The notes: a model not told the origin generated them from the letters alone. DNA of 64,000 nt from Streptomyces katrae (GCF_000717655.1 NZ_JNZY01000006.1:124001-188000); one strand, 5' to 3'. Counted from the first letter of the stretch, positions 49,710 to 61,088 are shown. A program made the numbers and translations.

Positions 49710-51239
49710 TTAAATGTCGCGGAAGATTTCGATCTGGGCGCCCACCGAGTTGAGGCGTTCCGCCAGTTCCTCGTAGCCGCGGTTGATGACGTAGACGTTG
49801 CGCAGGACGGAGGTGCCCTCCGCCGCCATCATGGCCAGGAGGACGACCACCGCCGGGCGCAGGGCCGGCGGGCACATCATCTCCGCCGCGCGCCAGCGCG
49901 TCGGGCCCTCGACCAGGACGCGGTGGGGGTCCAGGAGTTGGAGGCGGCCGCCGAGGCGGTTCAGGTCCGTCAGGTAGATGGCCCGGTTGTCGTACACCCA
50001 GTCGTGGATCAGGGTCTGGCCCTGGGCGGCGGCCGCGATGGCCGCGAAGAACGGGACGTTGTCGATGTTCAGCCCGGGGAACGGCATCGGGTGGATCTTG
50101 TCGATCGGCGCCTCGAGCTTCGAGGGGCGGACCGTCAGGTCGACCAGGCGGGTGCGGTTGTTGTCCGCCGTGTACTCCGCCGAGCGGTCGTGGTCGAGGC
50201 CCATCTCCTCCAGCACCGCGAGCTCGATCTCCATGAACTCGATCGGGACCCGGCGGATCGTCAGCTCCGACTCCGTGACCACCGCGGCCGCGACCAGGCT
50301 CATCGCCTCGACCGGGTCCTCGGAGGGCGAGTAGTCCACGTCCACGTCGATGTTCGGGATGCCGTGGACGGTCAGGGTCGTCGTGCCGATGCCCTCCACG
50401 CGCACGCCCAGCGCCTCCAGGAAGAAGCACAGGTCCTGGACCATGTAGTTGGACGAGGCGTTGCGGATGACCGTGACGCCTTCGTGCCGGGCGGCGGCCA
50501 GCAGTGCGTTCTCGGTGACCGTGTCCCCGCGCTCGGTCAGCACGATCGGGCGGCCCGGGGAGACCCCGGCCTCGACCTTCGCGTGGTAGATGCCCTCGGT
50601 CGCGGTGATGTCCAGGCCGAAGCGGCGCAGGGCGATCATGTGCGGCTCGATGGTGCGGGTGCCGAGGTCGCAGCCACCGGCGTACGGCAGGCGGAACTGG
50701 TCCATCCGGTGCAGCAGCGGACCCAGGAACATGATGATGCTCCGGGTGCGGCGGGCCGCGTCCGCGTCCATGGCGTCCATGTCGAGGCGGGCCGGCGGGA
50801 CGATCTCGAGGTCCACGCCCTCGTTGATCCAGCGGGTGCGGACACCGATGGAGTTCAGGACCTCGAGGAGCCGGTAGACCTCCTCGATGCGGGCGACCCG
50901 CCGCAGGACCGTACGGCCCTTGTTGAGCAGCGAGGCGCACAGCAGCGCCACGCACGCGTTCTTGCTCGTCTTGACGTCGATGGCGCCGGACAGCCGGCGG
51001 CCGCCGACGACCCGCAGATGCATCGGGCCGGCGTAGCCCAGGGAGACGATCTCGCTGTCGAGAGCTTCACCGATTCGGGCGATCATCTCAAGGCTGATGT
51101 TCTGGTTGCCGCGCTCGATCCGGTTCACGGCGCTCTGGCTGGTGCCGAGTGCGTCCGCGAGCTGACTCTGCGTCCAGCCCCGGTGCTGCCGGGCGTCACG
51201 GATGAGCTTGCCGATGCGTACGAGGTAGTCGTCTGCCAT
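49710..51239 (-). CDS. HTH-MurA fusion: UDP-N-acetylglucosamine 1-carboxyvinyltransferase with N-terminal XRE domain
   Basis: A 509-residue protein. Residues about 8-62 form an XRE helix-turn-helix (RDARQHRGWTQSQLADALGT, SQSAVNRIERGNQ). From about residue 73 the EPSP-synthase fold follows, with the Lys-Asn pair (VKTSKNACVALL), the active-site Cys in PYAGGCDLGTRT and the C terminus QIEIFRDI. It would add enolpyruvyl to UDP-GlcNAc in peptidoglycan synthesis and may also bind DNA. The last codons are now supplied by the integrated element (ATT TAA). A palindrome lies 11 bases before the start. From memory this is the orthologue of SCO5998. Confidence 0.9.
   Translation of the reverse strand: MADDYLVRIGKLIRDARQHRGWTQSQLADALGTSQSAVNRIERGNQNISLEMIARIGEALDSEIVSLGYAGPMHLRVVGGRRLSGAIDVKTSKNACVALLCASLLNKGRTVLRRVARIEEVYRLLEVLNSIGVRTRWINEGVDLEIVPPARLDMDAMDADAARRTRSIIMFLGPLLHRMDQFRLPYAGGCDLGTRTIEPHMIALRRFGLDITATEGIYHAKVEAGVSPGRPIVLTERGDTVTENALLAAARHEGVTVIRNASSNYMVQDLCFFLEALGVRVEGIGTTTLTVHGIPNIDVDVDYSPSEDPVEAMSLVAAAVVTESELTIRRVPIEFMEIELAVLEEMGLDHDRSAEYTADNNRTRLVDLTVRPSKLEAPIDKIHPMPFPGLNIDNVPFFAAIAAAAQGQTLIHDWVYDNRAIYLTDLNRLGGRLQLLDPHRVLVEGPTRWRAAEMMCPPALRPAVVVLLAMMAAEGTSVLRNVYVINRGYEELAERLNSVGAQIEIFRDI
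49714..49724. other. attR core, ATGTCGCGGAA
   Basis: Identical to attL (33309-33319). On the minus strand it reads TTCCGCGACAT within ATC TTC CGC GAC ATT TAA, the final codons of the murA-like gene. Confidence 0.85.
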
Positions 51240-51250
51240 GGATGCACCGT

Positions 51251-51266
51251 ATCTCAGATATGAGAT
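51251..51266. promoter_or_regulatory. Palindrome at the start of the HTH-MurA gene
   Basis: ATCTCA-GATA-TGAGAT, perfect six-base arms, 11 bases upstream of the ATG at 51239. Its place suggests an operator for the protein's own helix-turn-helix domain. Confidence 0.55.
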
Positions 51267-51396
51267 GCCTCCTGCTTCGGGTGTGGCAGACGGGTGTTAC
51301 CGACCGTCAGATGCCCTGATGTCGCTTTCACCCGCCTCTTCGCCCGCCTCCCTCAACGCATCACTCCCATTGCGGACATTCTGCCCATGGTGTGCA

Positions 51397-53307
51397 TCAG
51401 TGTCCGCAGGCGTGGTGCCGGCCGCCGTGCACCGCCGCGTACGAGGCCGGGCGCGGACCGGATGCCGCCCGGGCTGCCCGGGCCGCCGCGGCGCGGCCCG
51501 TCGCCGAGTCCGCGTCGTGCACCACCCGGCCGCCGACCAGGGTCATCCGTACGCCCGTCCCGCTGATGTCGGCCACCGGACAGCGGGTCACATCCCGGTC
51601 CAGCACCACCAGGTCCGCCGCCTTGCCCGGCTCCACCGTCCCCGTCATCCCCTCCTGCCTCAGCTGCCATGCCGTCCCCGACGTGTGCATCCGCAGCACC
51701 GAGGTCCGGCTCAGCCCCTCCGACTCCCGGTGCAGCTCGCCCGTGCCGTACGCGCCCTGCCGGTCGATCGCGGTCCGCAGCTGGTTCCACACCTGCAGCG
51801 CGTCCACGGGCCAGTCCGAGCCGCCGGTCAGCCGGGCCCCCGCCCGCTCCAGGCTGCGTGCCGGGTACATCCACCGGTGGCGCTCGGGCCCGATGTACGG
51901 GAGCAGCGCCTCCATCGTCCAGGTGTCCTCGGCGGCCCACTGGAGCTGCATGCACGCGGCGACGCCCAGCTGCGCGAAGCGCCGCAGGTCTGCCGGGTCC
52001 ACGATCTGCAGATGCGCCACGGCATTGCGCGCATCCCGCTGTCCTGTCACCCGGCGGGCGTACGCGTATCCGTCCAAAGCCGTCCGTACCGCCCGGTCTC
52101 CGAGGCCATGGGCGTGCAGCTGCCAGCCGGCCTTGTTGAACGCGGCCGTGAGCCGGCCGTAGTCCGCCGCCGAGGTGTACAGCTCGCCCCGGTTGCCGGT
52201 CGGCTTCCCGTGTCCGTCCAGGTACGGCTCCAACAGCGCGGCGGTCTGCGCCGGGTACTCGATGACCCCGTCCAGGAACACCTTGACCATCCCGAACCGC
52301 AGGCCCCGTACCCCCTCGAACTCCTCTCGCAGCCCGCGCGCGTACGCGAGCGAGGCCGCCGGGTCCTTGGTCTGCTCCGCCTCCAGCCGGATCGCCGGCA
52401 CGATCCGCTGCGGCAGCTTCCCCGCAGCCGACAGGGCCTGGTAGAGCTCCAGCTCGTGCCGCCCCACCAGGGCGTCCATCATCGTGGTGACCCCGGACGC
52501 GGCAGCCAGCTCCAGCACCTTCGCGCAGGCCGCCACCAGTGCGGCCCGCGAGGGCTCCGGGATATGCCGCTTCACCAGCTCCTGGGCGTCGTCCTTCAGG
52601 ACGCCCGTGGGCTGCCCGTCCGGGCCCTTCACGATCCGGCCGCCGACCGGGTCCGGGGTGGCGGCCGTGATCCCGGCGATCTCCAGGGCCCGCCGGTTCA
52701 CCCAGAGGTTGTGCCCGTCGCCGCCGACCAGCGCGACGGGTCTGCGGGTCGCCAGCGCGTCCAGCACCGAGTGGTGCGGCACGCTCCCGGTCGGCAGCAG
52801 CCCGACCGGATTCCAGTCCTCCACCACCAGCCAGGCGTCGGGCTCCGCACCAGCGCCCCCCGTGTCGGCGAGGAAGCCGGCCAGCAGCTCCCGGAGCTCG
52901 GGCAGGGTGGTCTCCGCCCCCTCCAGCGAGGGCCGCAGGGAGCGGTCGCCGGCGCCCAGCGGGTGCACGTGCCCGTCGTGGACGCCGCTCATCACGGTGT
53001 TCCCGTGCGCGTCGACGACCTCGGTGTCCCGCCCGATGTGCCGGCGCACCGCCGAACCGCTTCCGGTGGCCAGGATCTTCCCGTCCCGGCCGACCGCGAC
53101 GGCCTCCACCGGTGCCCCGCCGCCGGCGGTACCGGTGAACACCCGCGCGTGGTGGATCACCAGGGCGGCCGAACCGCGCGACCCGGAGCCGGAGGGGGCG
53201 GCCGCCGCCGGCCCCGCACCCAGCAGACCGGCCGCGCCCGCCGCGCCGACGGCCCCGAGAAGGCCCCGCCGCGAGAGGGGAGAAGGCGAAGCAGAAGTAG
53301 AGGTCAT
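51397..53307 (-). CDS. Tat-exported amidohydrolase (amidohydrolase 3/YtcJ family)
   Basis: A 636-residue protein. ATG 53307 (preceded by GGAG) begins with a twin-arginine signal, SRRGLLGAVGAAGAAGLLGA, ending near AAAAP. The mature enzyme has metal-ligand motif GVHDGHVHP, a Lys in GMVKVFLDG, HAHGLGDRAV and the final Asp in LTGGSDWPVD, as in the amidohydrolase 3 group of exported metal-dependent hydrolases. The substrate is unknown. It is divergent from a LacI-family regulator across about 100 bases, so that protein probably controls it. Confidence 0.85.
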   Translation of the reverse strand: MTSTSASPSPLSRRGLLGAVGAAGAAGLLGAGPAAAAPSGSGSRGSAALVIHHARVFTGTAGGGAPVEAVAVGRDGKILATGSGSAVRRHIGRDTEVVDAHGNTVMSGVHDGHVHPLGAGDRSLRPSLEGAETTLPELRELLAGFLADTGGAGAEPDAWLVVEDWNPVGLLPTGSVPHHSVLDALATRRPVALVGGDGHNLWVNRRALEIAGITAATPDPVGGRIVKGPDGQPTGVLKDDAQELVKRHIPEPSRAALVAACAKVLELAAASGVTTMMDALVGRHELELYQALSAAGKLPQRIVPAIRLEAEQTKDPAASLAYARGLREEFEGVRGLRFGMVKVFLDGVIEYPAQTAALLEPYLDGHGKPTGNRGELYTSAADYGRLTAAFNKAGWQLHAHGLGDRAVRTALDGYAYARRVTGQRDARNAVAHLQIVDPADLRRFAQLGVAACMQLQWAAEDTWTMEALLPYIGPERHRWMYPARSLERAGARLTGGSDWPVDALQVWNQLRTAIDRQGAYGTGELHRESEGLSRTSVLRMHTSGTAWQLRQEGMTGTVEPGKAADLVVLDRDVTRCPVADISGTGVRMTLVGGRVVHDADSATGRAAAARAARAASGPRPASYAAVHGGRHHACGH

Positions 53308-53315
53308 GGCCACTC

Positions 53316-53365
53316 CAAACGTTGGTGTGGCCCGGACACTGTTTGATTAACCCCTTAACCAGAAC
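53316..53365. promoter_or_regulatory. Possible LacI operators in the amidohydrolase/LacI divergent promoter
   Basis: CAAACGTTGG (around 53315-53325) has the central AACGTT core seen in many LacI-family sites, and GATTAACCCCTTAACC (about 53345-53361) is an imperfect inverted repeat. Both lie in the roughly 100-base divergent region. Confidence 0.4.
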
Positions 53366-53411
53366 CCACCGCCGCCGACGAAATCCGCACCGCCGTCCGT
53401 ACGATGACCCC

Positions 53412-54428
53412 GTGCCCGGGCCCGGACCGACCATCGCCGACATCGCGCGCGCCGCGGAGGTCTCCACCGCGACCGTCTCGCACGCGCTGGGCGGCACCGG
53501 CCGCGTCGGCGAGTCCACCCGCCGCCGGGTCCGCGAGGTGGCGGCCGCCCTCGGCTACAGCGCCGGCCGCGGCCCCCGCACCCGTACGCTCGGCCTCGCC
53601 GTCACCACGTACGCGGGCTCCGCCTGGAACTTCGTCGAGATCGCCTACTTCTCGCGGCTGCTGACCGCCGCCACCGCCGCCGCCCACGCCCGCGGCTACG
53701 CCCTCACCGTGCTGCCCGCCGAGCGGGGCGCCGAGCCGCTCTGGCACACCCTCGCCGTCGACGGGATGCTCCTGCTCGACAGCCCGGCCGGCGACCCGGT
53801 GCTCCGCGCGCTGCGCGCCCGCGGCCTGCCGGTGGTCTTCGACGGCCGTCCCCCGGACCCGCGGCCCGCGGACGTGTGGGTGGACAACGATCACGAGGCC
53901 ACCACCCGGGAGGTCCTGGACCACCTCGCCGCGTCCGGGGCCCGGCGGACAGCGCTGCACTCCGCCTACGGCCGGGAGTACTACACCGAGGCCGTCACCA
54001 CCGCCTACACCCGCTGGTGCGCCGAGCGCGGGGCGGCCGCAGTGGTGGTCCCCTTCGACCCCGAGGACGCAGCGGGGCACGCCTTCGACGCCGCGTTCGC
54101 CGCGCCCGGCCGCCTCCGTCCCGACGCCGTGTACTGCGTGTACGACCCCGGCGGCCGCCAGGTGCTGGCCGCCGCCGCCCGGCACGGGCTGCGGATACCG
54201 GACGAGCTGCGTCTGGTCTGCGCGAGCGAGGATCCCTCGTACGCGGCCGGAGACCCGGCAGTGAGCACGGTGACGCTGCGGCCGGAGGTGATCGGCGAGA
54301 GGGCCGTCGCCGCGCTGGTCGCGCTGCTGGAGTCCCCGGACGGCGTACCGCCCGGCCAGCTGACCGTCCCGGCCGCGCTGACCGCGCGCACGTCCTCCCG
54401 TGCCGCTCCGGGCGGGCCTTCGCTGTGA
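53412..54428 (+). CDS. LacI-family transcriptional regulator
   Basis: A 338-residue regulator. GTG 53412 gives MPGPGPTIADIARAAEVSTA; the helix-turn-helix reads TIADIARAAEVSTATVSHAL with the hinge region after it. The periplasmic-binding-protein-like effector domain (about 60-335) includes LDHLAASGARRTAL and RPDAVYCVYD. A longer start at 53322 is unlikely. It is divergent from the amidohydrolase and probably regulates it and itself. Confidence 0.85.
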   Translation: MPGPGPTIADIARAAEVSTATVSHALGGTGRVGESTRRRVREVAAALGYSAGRGPRTRTLGLAVTTYAGSAWNFVEIAYFSRLLTAATAAAHARGYALTVLPAERGAEPLWHTLAVDGMLLLDSPAGDPVLRALRARGLPVVFDGRPPDPRPADVWVDNDHEATTREVLDHLAASGARRTALHSAYGREYYTEAVTTAYTRWCAERGAAAVVVPFDPEDAAGHAFDAAFAAPGRLRPDAVYCVYDPGGRQVLAAAARHGLRIPDELRLVCASEDPSYAAGDPAVSTVTLRPEVIGERAVAALVALLESPDGVPPGQLTVPAALTARTSSRAAPGGPSL

Positions 54429-54474
54429 TCTGGCCCATGCCGTGCATGACCAGGGCGCGGCAATGCACTAGAGT

Positions 54475-54492
54475 TATCTCGACATCGAGATA
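54475..54492. promoter_or_regulatory. Palindrome TATCTCGA-CA-TCGAGATA upstream of aconitase
   Basis: Perfect eight-base arms around CA, about 135 bases before the acnA start. Such a long A+T-containing palindrome in this G+C-rich genome is probably an operator. The protein that binds is not known to me. Confidence 0.6.
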
Positions 54493-54525
54493 TCTGCCGA
54501 AGGCGTACCGCAGCCGCCCCTGCTG

Positions 54526-54556
54526 GTAAGGATTACCTAACTTAGCCTTACCTTAG
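54526..54556. promoter_or_regulatory. Iron-box-like site (DmdR/IdeR type) upstream of aconitase
   Basis: The stretch around TTACCTAACTTAGCCTTACC (54533-54552), reverse strand TAAGGTAAGGCTAAGTTAG, agrees at about 14 of 19 positions with the actinobacterial iron box TTAGGTTAGGCTAACCTAA. Aconitase is an iron-sulfur enzyme, so iron control is reasonable. Confidence 0.55.
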
Positions 54557-54594
54557 CGGATTGGCCACAGGGCGTGGCGGCAGGATTGCGGTAA

Positions 54595-57345
<2,751 letters not shown>

Positions 57346-57380
57346 GCACCTTAGCCGCACCAGCGGCACCAGCGGCACCA

Positions 57381-57415
57381 AAGGGCCGTATCCCCGTTAA
57401 GGGGGTACGGCCCTT
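57381..57415 (+). terminator. Terminator of acnA
   Basis: AAGGGCCGTA (57381-57390) and TACGGCCCTT (57406-57415) form ten pairs, extended inward by CCCC/GGGG with single bulges and loop GTTAA. Confidence 0.85.
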
Positions 57416-57508
57416 CCGCTTTTCCCGGCCCGGGCCAGGTTTCGGGGAGGTCTCAACTCGGAAAAGCTGACGGTCAACCCTGTGCATGATCTTGCTCACA
57501 CGAGCGGA

Positions 57509-57524
57509 AGTGGACTATACCTGT
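57509..57524. promoter_or_regulatory. dre-like DasR site upstream of ngcE
   Basis: AGTGGACTATACCTGT matches 12 of 16 positions of AGTGGTCTAGACCACT, the palindromic site of the GlcNAc-responsive repressor DasR. It lies about 130 bases before ngcE, whose transporter imports GlcNAc and chitobiose. Confidence 0.55.
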
Positions 57525-57652
57525 GCCCGTCCGGATCACCGCGTTACGAGCGGTACCGGACCGGGGGATGGCGGGGACCTGCGGTGATGTCCGTATGCGC
57601 GGTGACCGTCGCGATTTCCGGCCTCCTTCACACTTCTGACGAAGGCGAGGAC

Positions 57653-59086
57653 ATGAGCATGGGATCCACTGGTGAGGGCATCGGCCGCCGTGACCTGATC
57701 AAGCGCTCCGTGGCACTGGGACTGATCTCGGTCCCCACGATGAGCTTCCTGTCCGCCTGCGCCTCCGGCGGCGAGGACACCTCCACGAAGGGGCCGGGCA
57801 AGGGTGCGGTGACCAAGGAGAACCCGTTCGGCGTGGCCAAGGGCGGCAAGCTCGACGTCGTCGTCTTCAAGGGCGGGTTCGGCGACGACTACGCGAAGGC
57901 CTGGGAGGCCGCCTTCGACAAGAAGTGGGGCACCACCAGCTCCCACCTGGGTACCCAGGAGATCGCCGCCAAGCTCCAGCCCCGCTTCAACGGCGGCAAC
58001 CCGCCGGACGTCATCGACGACTCCGGCGCCCAGCAGATCAAGATCGACGTCCTCGCCAAGGGCGGCCAGCTCGCCGAGCTCACCCAGGTGCTCGACGCGC
58101 CCTCACTCGACGACCCGAGCAAGAAGGTCCGGGACATGCTTATCCCCGGCACCGTCGAACAGGGAACCCAGGGCGGCAAGTTCGTCGCGCTCTACTACGT
58201 CTACACGGTGTTCGGCTTCTGGTACTCGGGCAAGCTCTTCAAGGAGAAGGGCTGGGCCGAGCCGAAGACCTGGGACGAGTTCCTCGACATCTGCACCAAG
58301 GCCAAGGCCGCCGGCATCGGCGGACTCGCCCACCAGGGCAAGTACCCGTACTACATCAACGTCGTCATCATGGACCTGATCGCCAAGAAGGGCGGTCTGG
58401 AGGCCATGAAGGCGATCGACAACCTCGAGCCGAACGCCTTCGAGGGCAACCCCGCCGCCCTCGCCGCCGTCGAGGCGGTCTACGAGATCGTCGAGAAGGA
58501 CCTGCTGATGGCCGGCACCAACGGCCTCACCCACACGGAGTCCCAGACCGCCTGGAACCAGTACAAGGCCGCCTTCATCCCCTCCGGCTCCTGGCTGGAG
58601 AACGAGCAGCTCAAGCAGACCCCGGACGACTTCGACATGAAGTTCCTGCCGGTGCCGACGCTCGCCGACAGCAAGCTGCCCTTCGAGGCCATCCGGGCCG
58701 GCGCCGGCGAGCCGTTCATCGTCCCGGAGAAGGCCGCCAACAAGCCCGGCGGCCTGGAGTTCCTCCGTTCGATGCTGTCCCGCGAATGGTCGACCCTCTT
58801 CGCCCAGCAGGCCAACTCCCTCACCGTCGTCAAGGACGGCGTCGACCCGAACGTCAAGCTGCGCCCCGGCACGGCGTCGGCGGTCGCGGCCGTCAAGACG
58901 GCCGGCACGAACACCTTCAACTACCTGTACCCCGACTGGTACAGCGAGATGGACACGGAGATCCAGAACGCGTCCAATGAGCTGATGGCCAAGCGGATCC
59001 AGCCAAAGGAATGGATCAAGCGGGCCCAGGCTGCGGTAGACAAGGCTGCCAAGGACCCGAACGCCAAGAACAACCACCGCAGCTGA
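57653..59086 (+). CDS. ngcE: N-acetylglucosamine/chitobiose ABC transporter, substrate-binding lipoprotein
   Basis: A 477-residue family 1 sugar-binding protein. The signal contains a twin-arginine motif (GRRDLIKRSVALGLISVP) and ends at lipobox LSAC, so it is probably exported folded and lipidated. Mature features DVVVFKGGFGDDYAKAWEAA, DDSGAQQIKIDVLAKGGQLA and PSGSWLENEQLKQTPDDFDM fit NgcE. ATG 57653 or 57659 can serve; GAAGGCGAGG precedes. Operon with ngcF and ngcG; no ATPase, as MsiK supplies it in Streptomyces. A dre-like site lies upstream. Confidence 0.88.
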   Translation: MSMGSTGEGIGRRDLIKRSVALGLISVPTMSFLSACASGGEDTSTKGPGKGAVTKENPFGVAKGGKLDVVVFKGGFGDDYAKAWEAAFDKKWGTTSSHLGTQEIAAKLQPRFNGGNPPDVIDDSGAQQIKIDVLAKGGQLAELTQVLDAPSLDDPSKKVRDMLIPGTVEQGTQGGKFVALYYVYTVFGFWYSGKLFKEKGWAEPKTWDEFLDICTKAKAAGIGGLAHQGKYPYYINVVIMDLIAKKGGLEAMKAIDNLEPNAFEGNPAALAAVEAVYEIVEKDLLMAGTNGLTHTESQTAWNQYKAAFIPSGSWLENEQLKQTPDDFDMKFLPVPTLADSKLPFEAIRAGAGEPFIVPEKAANKPGGLEFLRSMLSREWSTLFAQQANSLTVVKDGVDPNVKLRPGTASAVAAVKTAGTNTFNYLYPDWYSEMDTEIQNASNELMAKRIQPKEWIKRAQAAVDKAAKDPNAKNNHRS

Positions 59087-59108
59087 CCTCGTCCAAGGGG
59101 CGGACACC

Positions 59109-60053
59109 ATGAGCCAAGTAGCCCAGGGCAAGGGAAGGGCCGGCTTCATCGCCGGCTTCCTCATCCTGCCGCTCGCGCTGTACCTGACTTTCGTCATCTG
59201 GCCGTACATCCAGACGTTCGGCTACTCCTTCACCAACTGGTCCGGACAGTCGCCCACGTTCGACTTCGTCGGCCTGGACAACTACGCCGCGCTGATGAAG
59301 GACGAGGTCTTCCGCGGCGCCCTGTGGCACAACCTGCTGCTCCTGGTGTTCGTCCCGGCCGTCACCATCCTGCTGGCCCTCTTCTTCGCCTTCATGGTGA
59401 ACGCGGGAGGGCGCAGCGGGGCGGGCGGGGTGCGGGGCGTCCGCGGCTCCTCCGTCTACAAGATCGTCTACTTCTTCCCGCAGGTCCTGTCGCTGGCCAT
59501 CCTCGCCGTGCTCTTCGGCGCCGTGTACCGCAGCGACGAGGGCGGCCTGCTCAACGGATTCCTCACCAAGCTGGGCCTGGTCGACCCGGCCCACCCCGTC
59601 GAATGGCTCAACCAGCCGGACCTCGTGCTGTGGTGCCTGCTCCTGGTGGTGGTCTGGCACGGGGTCGGCTTCTACCTCGTCCTCTTCTCGGCCGCCATGC
59701 AGTCCGTACCCAAGGACATCTACGAGGCCGCCCTGCTCGACGGCGCCGGGCGCGCCCAGACCTTCCTCAAGGTCACGCTGCCCCTGCTGTGGGACTCCGT
59801 GCAGACCTCGGCGGTCTACCTGGGCATCGCCGCGATGGACATGTTCGTCCTGGTGTCGACCATGACTTCCGGCCAGTTCGGCGGCGGGCCCGACCACCAC
59901 AGCGAGGTCATGGCCACGGTGCTGATGCGCAACTTCCTGTACTTCGGCAAGAGCGGCTACGCCTGCGCCATGGGCGTGGTCATGCTCGTCCTGACCATGA
60001 TCCTCTCCGTCGTCACGCTGCGCGCCACCCGCCGCGAGCGCATCGAGTTCTGA
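59109..60053 (+). CDS. ngcF: N-acetylglucosamine/chitobiose ABC transporter permease 1
   Basis: A 314-residue MalF-type permease with six membrane helices (first: FIAGFLILPLALYLTFVIWP). The EAA loop is DIYEAALLDGAGRAQTFLKV. It begins 22 bases after ngcE and pairs with NgcG to form the membrane channel for GlcNAc and chitobiose. Confidence 0.88.
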   Translation: MSQVAQGKGRAGFIAGFLILPLALYLTFVIWPYIQTFGYSFTNWSGQSPTFDFVGLDNYAALMKDEVFRGALWHNLLLLVFVPAVTILLALFFAFMVNAGGRSGAGGVRGVRGSSVYKIVYFFPQVLSLAILAVLFGAVYRSDEGGLLNGFLTKLGLVDPAHPVEWLNQPDLVLWCLLLVVVWHGVGFYLVLFSAAMQSVPKDIYEAALLDGAGRAQTFLKVTLPLLWDSVQTSAVYLGIAAMDMFVLVSTMTSGQFGGGPDHHSEVMATVLMRNFLYFGKSGYACAMGVVMLVLTMILSVVTLRATRRERIEF

Positions 60054-60066
60054 GAGGAGATCCCCG

Positions 60067-61002
60067 ATGACTGCAGAGTCCACAGTGATCAAGGCGCCGG
60101 GCGAGGCCTCGGCCGAGCGGTCCGGCGGCAGCGGCCGCTCCAAGGAGGGCGGGACCACCGGCTCCGACGGCATGGTGCTGAACGTCTTCTCGCACGGGTT
60201 CCTCGCCGTCTGGGCGATACTGATCGTCCTGCCCCTGATCTGGCTGGCGCTCGGGTCGTTCAAGACCGACTCCCAGATCGGCGGATCGGCCCTCAGCTGG
60301 CCCTCCAACTGGCACTTCGACGCCTTCTCCCGGGCCTGGGACAAGGGCATCGGCGACTACTTCGCCCACACGCTGATCGTGATGGCGTTCTCGGTGCCGC
60401 TGACCATGCTGCTCGGCTCGATGGCGGCGTACGTGCTGGCCCGCTACCCCTTCCCGGGGAACCGGCTCTTCTACTACTTCTTCGTCAGCGGGGCGATGTT
60501 CCCCGTCTTCCTGGCGCTCGTCCCGCTGTTCTTCATGGTCAAGCGCCTGGACATGCTCAACACGTACCAGGGTCTGATCCTGGTGTACGTGGCCTACTCG
60601 ATGCCGTTCACCGTCTTCTTCATGCACTCGTTCTTCCGCACGCTGCCGACGGCCGTGCACGAGGCCGCGGTGATCGACGGGGCCTCCGACACCCGGATCT
60701 TCTTCCAGGTGATGCTGCCCATGGCCAAGCCCGGCCTGATCAGCGTCGGGATATTCAATGTCCTGGGCCAGTGGAACCAGTACATCCTGCCCTCCGTGCT
60801 GATGCAGCCGCAGACCGGATCGGACCCCGAGCGCTACATGCTCACCCAGGGCCTGATCCAGCTGCAGTACCAGATGGGGTACGAGACGGACCTGCCGGTG
60901 CTGTTCGCCGGTGTGACCATCGCGATGATCCCGATGCTGGTGGTCTACCTGTCCTTCCAGCGCCAGATCCAGGCCGGCCTGACCTCCGCCACCCTCAAGT
61001 AG
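60067..61002 (+). CDS. ngcG: N-acetylglucosamine/chitobiose ABC transporter permease 2
   Basis: A 311-residue MalG-type permease. A soluble Gly/Ser-rich tail (1-35) precedes six membrane helices, with the EAA loop AVHEAAVIDGASDTRIFFQV. Thirteen bases follow the ngcF stop, and AGGAG precedes ATG 60067. Last gene of the operon, with a strong terminator directly after. Confidence 0.88.
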   Translation: MTAESTVIKAPGEASAERSGGSGRSKEGGTTGSDGMVLNVFSHGFLAVWAILIVLPLIWLALGSFKTDSQIGGSALSWPSNWHFDAFSRAWDKGIGDYFAHTLIVMAFSVPLTMLLGSMAAYVLARYPFPGNRLFYYFFVSGAMFPVFLALVPLFFMVKRLDMLNTYQGLILVYVAYSMPFTVFFMHSFFRTLPTAVHEAAVIDGASDTRIFFQVMLPMAKPGLISVGIFNVLGQWNQYILPSVLMQPQTGSDPERYMLTQGLIQLQYQMGYETDLPVLFAGVTIAMIPMLVVYLSFQRQIQAGLTSATLK

Positions 61003-61011
61003 CGGGGCGGC

Positions 61012-61047
61012 GACGGCCGGGGGCGACGCCGATCGCCCCCGGCCGTC
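61012..61047 (+). terminator. Terminator of the ngcEFG operon
   Basis: GACGGCCGGGGGCG (61012-61025) pairs with CGCCCCCGGCCGTC (61034-61047), a perfect 14-bp stem with an eight-base loop, ten bases after the ngcG stop. Confidence 0.85.
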
Positions 61048-61088
61048 CGCCGGGGCTCGCGGTCCCCATGGCCGCCCGTTGCCGGGCC

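Larger units (their letters stand above)
33309..49724. mobile_element. Actinomycete integrative and conjugative element (AICE), pSAM2 type, 16.4 kb
   Basis: The element is bounded by 11-bp direct repeats and carries the standard AICE set. For integration and excision it has a tyrosine recombinase and an HTH-17 excisionase at the right end. For replication it has a prim-pol protein, an ATPase and an iteron-rich gap. For transfer it has a TraB/FtsK translocase with small Spd-like membrane proteins, and for regulation GntR, Nudix, HD and HTH/DUF5919 genes. Order and content resemble pSAM2. A membrane protein gene (33795-35270) of lower G+C is probably cargo. Integration is in the 3' end of a murA-like gene rather than a tRNA gene. 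Confidence 0.9.
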
